64,000 nucleotides of DNA from Amycolatopsis eburnea (GTDB taxonomy: Bacteria; Actinomycetota; Actinomycetes; Mycobacteriales; Pseudonocardiaceae): assembly GCF_003937945.1 (NCBI RefSeq), contig NZ_RSEC01000061.1:248001-312000 (forward strand), in the 5' to 3' direction. The translations under genes were made by a program, and so were the position numbers. How positions within the stretch are numbered: the stretch's first letter is position 1; every line of letters begins with the position of its first letter. Below the pieces are notes generated by a model, which was not told where the DNA came from, ran no database searches, and saw only the letters and a list, made by a program, of their open reading frames with translations. This document shows, piece by piece, positions 59,185 through 64,000 of this stretch.

Positions 59185-60987
59185 ATGACGTTTCGCGGTC
59201 TGGTCCTGGCATCCATCGTCGTTTCCGGCACGGTGGTGGCGGTGCCGGCCGCCTCGGCGGACGCGTGCACCGGGCCGGTCCGGCCCGCGACCATCATGAC
59301 CGTCCAGGCCTGCGACAGCCCGGCCCGGATCGTCGCCAAGGCCGCGGCCGTCGTCCCGCGGAAAGGTCAGCTCGCCTGGCAGCAGCGGCCGGTCACCGCC
59401 TTCACCCACTTCGGGATGAACACCTTCACCGACCGCGAATGGGGCTCGGGCGCCGAAAAGGAATCCACTTTCGCCCCGCCGGCCGTCGACACCGCGCAGT
59501 GGATGCGCTCGCTCAAGGCCGCCGGCGTCACGCAGGTGATGCTCACCGCCAAGCACCACGACGGCTTCGTCCTCTACCCGACGCGCTACACGAACCACTC
59601 CGTCGTCGCGAGCCCGTGGTGGGTCACGCCCGGGTGCGCGGCCCCGGCCCGGGACGCGGCGGAGGCGAACCGCGTCCAGGACCCCTCGGCGTATTGGCAG
59701 GCGCGGACCGAATGCGCCAACCCGCGTGGCGACGTCCTGCGCGACTACGTCGATTCGGCGCGCGCGGCCGGGCTCGAGGTCGGCGTCTACCTCTCGCCCG
59801 CCGACGGTGCCGAGCTGCCGAAGCAGTTCTTCGCCGACGAAGTGCGGCGGATCGAAGCCAAGGTCGCCGCCGGGCAGCCGTTGAGCATCGAAGAACAAGC
59901 CACCTACGAAGACCGGGCCAGCACGCCGCAAGGTCAGGCGCGTTACGGGACCGGCAGTGCGGTCACCCGCCGGACCATCCCGACGCTCGTCCCGCACGAC
60001 GACCGGGCCGCCGCGCTCGCCGCCGGGAAACTGCCGCGGTTCACCGTCGACGAGGACGACTACAACGCCTACTACCTCAACCAGATCTACGAGCTGTTCA
60101 CCCAGTACGGCCCGATCGACGAGCTGTGGCTGGACGGCGCGAACCCGTGGCGGGACCACGGCATCGGCGAAAACTACGACTTCACGACGTGGTTCCGGCT
60201 GATCCACGCGCTGTCCCCGGACACCGTCACCTTCGCCGGGCCCGCGGGCGTGCGCTGGGTCGGCAACGAATCCGGGCAGGCGCGCGAAACCGAGTGGAGC
60301 CCGCTGCCCACCACCGGCGACCCGGAAACCGCGCACAACGAGGAGCTGTTCCTCGGCGGCGCGACCGCCGCCGACCTCGGCTCCCGGCAGGTGCTGGCGG
60401 ACCCGTCGGTGCGCTACCTGCAGTGGGCGCCGGCGGAGTCCGACGTCTCGATCCGGCCCGGCTGGTTCTACCACCCGGACGAACAGCCGAAGACGCCCGC
60501 GCAGCTGGTCGAGATCTACCGCCGCACGGCCGGGCGGAACTCGTCGCTGCTGCTCAACGTCCCGCCCGGGCCGGACGGCCGGATCGCCGCCGCCGACACC
60601 GCCGCGCTGGCCGGCTTCGGGCAGGCGATCGCCCGGACGCAGGCCCGCAACCTCGCCGCGGGCGGCCCGGCCGCGGTCACGGACGCCTCGCTGACCACGG
60701 CGGAACGCCTGGACCGCCCGCTCGACGTCCGGCTGCCCCGGCCGGTCACGTTCGACCAGGTCCGGCTCGGCGAGGACATCACGCGCGGCCAGCACGTCGA
60801 AGGCGCGCGGGTGGAGGCCGAGGTCGGCGGCACCTGGCGGACCCTCGCCACGGTGACGACCATCGGCTACACCCGCCTGGTCACCCTGCCCGCGCCGGTG
60901 ACCGCTGCCCACCTCCGCGTCGTCGTCACGCAGTCCCGCGCCACGCCGTACCTGGCCACCTTCGCGTTGTACCGCACCGCCGTCTGA
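59185..60987 (+). CDS. Secreted GH29 alpha-L-fucosidase
   Basis: The 600-residue exported enzyme has a signal peptide (1-27; LVLASIVVSGTVVAVPAASAD). A GH29 catalytic domain follows (about 60-430) with FTHFGMNTFTDREWG, AKHHDGFVLYPT and the nucleophile D317 in DELWLDGANPW. The C-terminal domain (about 470-600) is beta-rich. It removes L-fucose from glycans. The ATG at 59185 follows GAGGAG. The GH84 gene starts 9 bp on, so the two glycan-trimming enzymes form an operon. Confidence 0.93.
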   Translation: MTFRGLVLASIVVSGTVVAVPAASADACTGPVRPATIMTVQACDSPARIVAKAAAVVPRKGQLAWQQRPVTAFTHFGMNTFTDREWGSGAEKESTFAPPAVDTAQWMRSLKAAGVTQVMLTAKHHDGFVLYPTRYTNHSVVASPWWVTPGCAAPARDAAEANRVQDPSAYWQARTECANPRGDVLRDYVDSARAAGLEVGVYLSPADGAELPKQFFADEVRRIEAKVAAGQPLSIEEQATYEDRASTPQGQARYGTGSAVTRRTIPTLVPHDDRAAALAAGKLPRFTVDEDDYNAYYLNQIYELFTQYGPIDELWLDGANPWRDHGIGENYDFTTWFRLIHALSPDTVTFAGPAGVRWVGNESGQARETEWSPLPTTGDPETAHNEELFLGGATAADLGSRQVLADPSVRYLQWAPAESDVSIRPGWFYHPDEQPKTPAQLVEIYRRTAGRNSSLLLNVPPGPDGRIAAADTAALAGFGQAIARTQARNLAAGGPAAVTDASLTTAERLDRPLDVRLPRPVTFDQVRLGEDITRGQHVEGARVEAEVGGTWRTLATVTTIGYTRLVTLPAPVTAAHLRVVVTQSRATPYLATFALYRTAV

Positions 60988-60996
60988 AAGGCAGCC

Positions 60997-62847
60997 ATGA
61001 CCCGCCACCGCGCCCTGTTCGCCGCCGTCGTCACGGTGGCCGCCACCCTCACCGGAACCGCGCTACCCGCTGCCGCAGGTGGCGCGCTCCCGGTGGTTTC
61101 CCCGACGCCGCAGCAGATCAGCCGGGTGTCCGCGGACGTGCCGCTGCCCCGGTCGGTGGCGCTCGTCACCGACTCCGGTACCGACGCGGCGGCCAAGGAT
61201 CTCTTGACGTCGGTGTTGCGCGACCACGGCGTCACCGACCGCGGCCACGGCCTGGTCGTCCGGCTCGGCAGCACCGGCCGGGACGTCCCGGCGCAGGCCG
61301 AGGGGTACGCGCTCAGCGTGTCGCGCGCGGGCATCACCATCGGCGGCCGCGACGGCGCCGGCCAGTACTACGGTGTGCAGACGCTGCGGCAGCTGTTCGT
61401 CCGGAGTGGACCCGGTTGGGCGGTGCGCGGTGTGGCCGTGCGCGACTGGCCGAACATGGCGCTGCGCGGGTCGATCGAGGGCTTCTACGGTCCGCCGTGG
61501 ACGACCGAAGATCGGCTGCGGCAGCTCGCCTTCCTCGGCGAAGTCAAGGCCAACACCTACATCTACAGCGCCAAGGACGACACCTACCTGCGCGCCCGGT
61601 GGCGCGACCCGTACCCGGCCGGCGAGCTGGCGACGCTCGGGCAGCTCGTGCGGTCGGCCAACGCGCACCACGTCGAGTTCACCTACGCGCTCTCGCCGGG
61701 CGTCTCTGTCTGCTTCTCCTCGGCGGCCGACATCGCGGCGGTGGAAGCGAAGTTCCAGTCCGTCTACGACCTCGGCGTCCGGTCGTTCTCGATCCCGTTC
61801 GACGACATCTCGTACACGAAGTGGAACTGCGACGCCGACCGGACGGCCTTCGGCGCGCCCGGGCAGGCCGCCGCGGGCACCGCGCAGGTCTCGCTGCTCA
61901 ACACGATCACCGAGGAGTTCGTCAAGACGCACAACGGGGTCCGGCCGCTGCAGACCGTGCCGACCGAGTACAGCGACCTGAAGGACTCGTCGTACAAGAC
62001 CGAGCTGCGCGAGCACCTCGACCCCTCGGTCGTGGTGCAGTGGACCGGGACCGACGTCGTCCCGCCCAGCGTGACCACGGACGAGGCCGCGCAGGTGTCC
62101 ACTGTGTACGGCCGCAAGGTGTTCCTCTGGGACAACTACCCGGTCAACGACTACGAGCAGTCGGCAGGGCGGCTGCTGCTCGCGCCCTACGCCCAGCGTG
62201 AGGCCGGGCTTTCGCGGTACCTCAACGGGATCGTCGCCAACCCGATGAACCAGGAGGCCGCCAGCGAGGTCGCCGAGTTCGGCGCGGCGGACTTCGCCTG
62301 GAACGACGCGGGGTACTCGCCGCAGCGGTCGTGGCCGCGGGCGCTGGCCCGGCTGGCGGGCGACGACCCGCGGGCCACGGCCGCCCTGACGGTGTTCGCC
62401 GACCTGGAGCACCTGGCCCCGACGTTCGGCCCGGCGCCGTGGCAGCCGCAGGCGCCGGTCCTGGCCGCGAAGGCCGCGCGGTTCTGGCAGCGCTGGGACG
62501 CGGGGGACCACCGGGCCCTGGCCGACCTGCGGGCGTACGCGGTCCGCATCCGCGACGCCGCCGGCGTGATCCGGGACGGCCGGGTGCAGCGCGCGTTCGT
62601 CGCGGAAGCCGGACCCTGGCTCGACGCCACCGAACTCTGGGGCGGCGCGCTGGTGACCCGGCTCGACGCACTGGCCGCCGCCACCCGCGGCGACCAGGCG
62701 ACGGCCGGCCGGCTCACCGCGGCCGCCGACGACCTCGTCGCGCGGGCGCAGGCGGTGAAGACCGGCAACACCAACCGGTGGGGCATCCGGCAGGCACTCG
62801 TCGGCGACGGCGTCCTCGACACCCTCCTCGCGCAGCTGCGCGGCTAG
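60997..62847 (+). CDS. Secreted GH84 beta-N-acetylglucosaminidase
   Basis: The 616-residue enzyme has a signal peptide (1-27). A GH20b-like N-terminal domain follows (about 30-145), then a GH84 barrel (about 150-430): RGSIEGFYGPPWT, then the catalytic Asp pair D269-D270 in IPFDDISYTKWN and LFLWDNYPVNDY. A helical C-terminal domain ends the protein. It trims beta-GlcNAc from glycoproteins or chitin-like glycans, complementing the fucosidase. The ATG follows AAAGGCAG. Its final 29 bp are repeated at 62990-63018 beyond a palindromic element. Confidence 0.93.
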   Translation: MTRHRALFAAVVTVAATLTGTALPAAAGGALPVVSPTPQQISRVSADVPLPRSVALVTDSGTDAAAKDLLTSVLRDHGVTDRGHGLVVRLGSTGRDVPAQAEGYALSVSRAGITIGGRDGAGQYYGVQTLRQLFVRSGPGWAVRGVAVRDWPNMALRGSIEGFYGPPWTTEDRLRQLAFLGEVKANTYIYSAKDDTYLRARWRDPYPAGELATLGQLVRSANAHHVEFTYALSPGVSVCFSSAADIAAVEAKFQSVYDLGVRSFSIPFDDISYTKWNCDADRTAFGAPGQAAAGTAQVSLLNTITEEFVKTHNGVRPLQTVPTEYSDLKDSSYKTELREHLDPSVVVQWTGTDVVPPSVTTDEAAQVSTVYGRKVFLWDNYPVNDYEQSAGRLLLAPYAQREAGLSRYLNGIVANPMNQEAASEVAEFGAADFAWNDAGYSPQRSWPRALARLAGDDPRATAALTVFADLEHLAPTFGPAPWQPQAPVLAAKAARFWQRWDAGDHRALADLRAYAVRIRDAAGVIRDGRVQRAFVAEAGPWLDATELWGGALVTRLDALAAATRGDQATAGRLTAAADDLVARAQAVKTGNTNRWGIRQALVGDGVLDTLLAQLRG

Positions 62848-62849
62848 GC
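62821..62849 (+). repeat. Direct repeat, copy 1 (3' end of the GH84 gene)
   Basis: The last 27 bp of the GH84 coding region (ending in its TAG at 62847) plus 2 bp recur at 62990-63018 with one mismatch. The copies bracket a 140-bp segment containing the palindrome pair. Confidence 0.9.
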
Positions 62850-62895
62850 CTGTATCGAAATCGTTCGGAGCCGTTCGGCGACCGTGGCCCCGCGT

Positions 62896-62974
62896 GGTCT
62901 GCCCGGCGCCGCGGGGATGTCATGAAAGGGTCGTTCATGTCGTCCGGCGAGGTGAACGACTCTTTCATGACATC
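62896..62974. repeat. Double palindrome, C-type, inside the duplicated GH84 tail
   Basis: A GGTCTGCCCGGCGCCGCGGG block (62896-62915) leads into a 59-bp inverted repeat (62916-62974) with TGAAAGGGTCGTTCA (62923-62937) and TGAACGACTCTTTCA (62953-62967), 30 bp apart. It has the same layout as the copy at 31542-31620. Confidence 0.88.
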
Positions 62975-62989
62975 GCGGACGGCCGGACC

Positions 62990-63018
62990 ACCCTCCTCGC
63001 ACAGCTGCGCGGCTAGGC
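62990..63018 (+). repeat. Direct repeat, copy 2
   Basis: Matches 62821-62849 at 28 of 29 bases. On the minus strand it supplies the last codons and stop of the 56-residue membrane protein. Confidence 0.9.
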
Positions 63019-63183
63019 GGCCAACCCGACGTACAGGAACCCGAGGAGGGTTCCGGGGCCGACCAGCAGGCAGATGCCGAGCCCGCCAAGCAGGGGCTCG
63101 TCGGCCCGGTACATCTTCCACAGCAGGCCGACGGCCACCGCGGCGGTGGCGGCGAGCAGGGTCAACACGACAACGGACAACAT
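63013..63183 (-). CDS. 56-residue membrane protein
   Basis: ATG at 63183, preceded by GAAGGAAAT, gives a peptide with two hydrophobic segments (LSVVVLTLLAATAAVAVGLL and LLGGLGICLLVGPGTLLGFL) separated by WKMYRADEP. It ends at a TAG within the duplicated GH84 tail. A good ribosome site and two clean membrane helices support a real gene. Function unknown. Confidence 0.7.
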   Translation of the reverse strand: MLSVVVLTLLAATAAVAVGLLWKMYRADEPLLGGLGICLLVGPGTLLGFLYVGLAA

Positions 63184-63243
63184 GGGATTTCCTTCGCGCA
63201 GCAGTGACCACGGCGCCGGGCGACGGCGTCGTGGAACGGGCTT

Positions 63244-63537
63244 TCAGCTCGCGAAGGCGGGTGGGGCGCGGGTGGACCGCGATGCCGGAACCGAGACCGC
63301 GTGGAGGGTCTCGCCGGACCGTTCGGTGTGCCCCGGCCTCAAGAGGGGCGCGGCACCGGGCGAAGCCGGGCCGATCGCCCACGGGACCGGGGTGGTGGCC
63401 GGCCCGCGCGGGGCGGCGGGGCGGACCGAGACGAGGTCGTGCGCCGGCGCCGTGGCCACCGCCGGGCCGTCGGGGACCGGCGACCACGGCTGGACGGCGG
63501 GTGCACCGCCGAGGACCAGCAGGACGGCGAGCAGCAA
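63244..63537 (-). CDS. Possible short exported protein (TTG start), doubtful
   Basis: The frame starts with a hydrophobic stretch (LLLAVLLVLGGAPAV) followed by a Pro/Ala-rich segment of about 80 residues, as in small exported proteins. Only a TTG can start it; a stop lies 20 codons upstream, with no ATG or GTG between and no clear ribosome site. If it is not a gene, 63184-63602 is an empty 419-bp spacer with nothing else visible. Confidence 0.3.
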   Translation of the reverse strand: MLLAVLLVLGGAPAVQPWSPVPDGPAVATAPAHDLVSVRPAAPRGPATTPVPWAIGPASPGAAPLLRPGHTERSGETLHAVSVPASRSTRAPPAFAS

Positions 63538-63602
63538 CCCGAGGCGGTGGTACCACCCCGGGTCGCTGCGCTGTCCGAATCGTCCGATGTGGTCAGGCTA
63601 CC

Positions 63603-64000
63603 TCAGCCACCGCCGTAGGTGGCCTGGGTGACCGCGAAGACGTTGCGGTTGCCCACGCCCTCCTGCAGCGACCACAGCAGGTCGGCGGCCGTGGCGTCCT
63701 CCCAGTACGAGATGCTCTCGCCGCCGCTCACCCACGCGAACGTGGACGAGCTCGCGCCCGGCTTCCAGTAGTAGAGCTGCTTCTGGCCGGAGGAGTTGAA
63801 CCACCAGCGGCCGTTGTGGGACGCGACGCCGTTGAGCTTGTACCACGGCAGCTGCAGCGCCTGGCTCGCCGTGGTCGTGGCGGCGAACACCCCGGTGGAG
63901 TCGAACGGGTACCGGATCGCCCGCGGCGCCCGGTTCGGGTAGTCCGTGCAGCCCGACGAGCAGGTGTACTCGGTCATGACGATCGACTTGCTGACCCGGT
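63603..64000 (-). CDS. C-terminal part of a secreted-type protein of unknown function
   Basis: The frame stays open to the right edge of the window, so the beginning is missing. The visible 131 residues are Trp/Tyr/Ser-rich (TEYTCSSGCTDYPNRAPRA, RWWFNSSGQKQLYYWKPG, GESISYWEDATAADLLW) with a CSSGC pair that may form a disulfide. This is typical of extracellular actinobacterial proteins. The family is not recognised. The stop at 63603 is followed by the spacer described above. Confidence 0.7.
   Translation of the reverse strand, partial: RVSKSIVMTEYTCSSGCTDYPNRAPRAIRYPFDSTGVFAATTTASQALQLPWYKLNGVASHNGRWWFNSSGQKQLYYWKPGASSSTFAWVSGGESISYWEDATAADLLWSLQEGVGNRNVFAVTQATYGGG

Overview
The window is about 72% GC-like actinobacterial DNA. 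Third codon positions are almost always G or C, GTG starts are common, neighbouring genes are often joined by 4-bp ATGA or GTGA overlaps, and several starts look leaderless. The furA-katG pair, F420-type luciferase-like enzymes, a KstR-like operator and a type VII (ESX)-like cassette point to the Pseudonocardiales, most likely an Amycolatopsis-like organism. This assignment is inferred from content. No rRNA, tRNA, CRISPR array, integrase or intact insertion sequence was seen.

Layout. (1) 1-6.7 kb: glycan-active secreted proteins with discoidin (F5/8 type C) modules, a GH16 beta-glucanase and a LacI regulator. (2) 7-11.4 kb: a TauE-type exporter and a three-subunit molybdenum hydroxylase of the form II CoxL type (L-S-M order), closed by a bidirectional terminator facing katG. 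(3) 11.5-15.5 kb: furA-katG (leaderless, autoregulated type) divergent from thyA-folA. (4) 16.1-22.3 kb: a GMC oxidoreductase/aldehyde dehydrogenase operon under a KstR-like box, then an IclR-Rieske oxygenase-small protein-reductase operon. (5) 22.3-30 kb: a MerR regulator divergent from a small gene, a TM0106-type nuclease-helicase, an FkbM methyltransferase and a secreted alpha/alpha-barrel hydrolase. (6) 30-40.7 kb: a K+ channel with a small membrane partner, a DinB protein, an APC permease, a CheB-CheB-STAS/ATPase-CheR signalling block and an unusual glutamyl-tRNA synthetase. (7) 40.9-50.7 kb: small secreted and DUF1905 proteins, an ESX-associated cassette, an alpha-lytic-type protease, a two-part HD-GYP/LuxR regulator and an LLM flavin enzyme. 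(8) 50.7-59 kb: an uncharacterised catabolic locus made of a six-gene minus-strand operon (metal hydrolase, cupin, HpcH aldolase, LLM enzyme, BKACE, SDR) divergent from an MFS-DHOD-like pair, with an IclR regulator and a shared inverted-repeat motif. (9) 59-64 kb: GH29 fucosidase and GH84 hexosaminidase behind a DasR-like site, then small and partial genes.

The most unusual signal is non-genic. A family of 15-bp palindromes, consensus TGAAYGASTCRTTCA, recurs at six intergenic loci. They usually come in pairs spaced exactly 30 bp apart, in two sub-types, and the pair as a whole is again an inverted repeat. At 15818-16026 four palindromes and two 19-bp motifs build a 209-bp element that is symmetric about its centre, like a MITE or REP-type element. 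I cannot match it from memory to a described family. One copy near 62.9 kb sits between two near-identical 29-bp copies of the end of the upstream GH84 gene.
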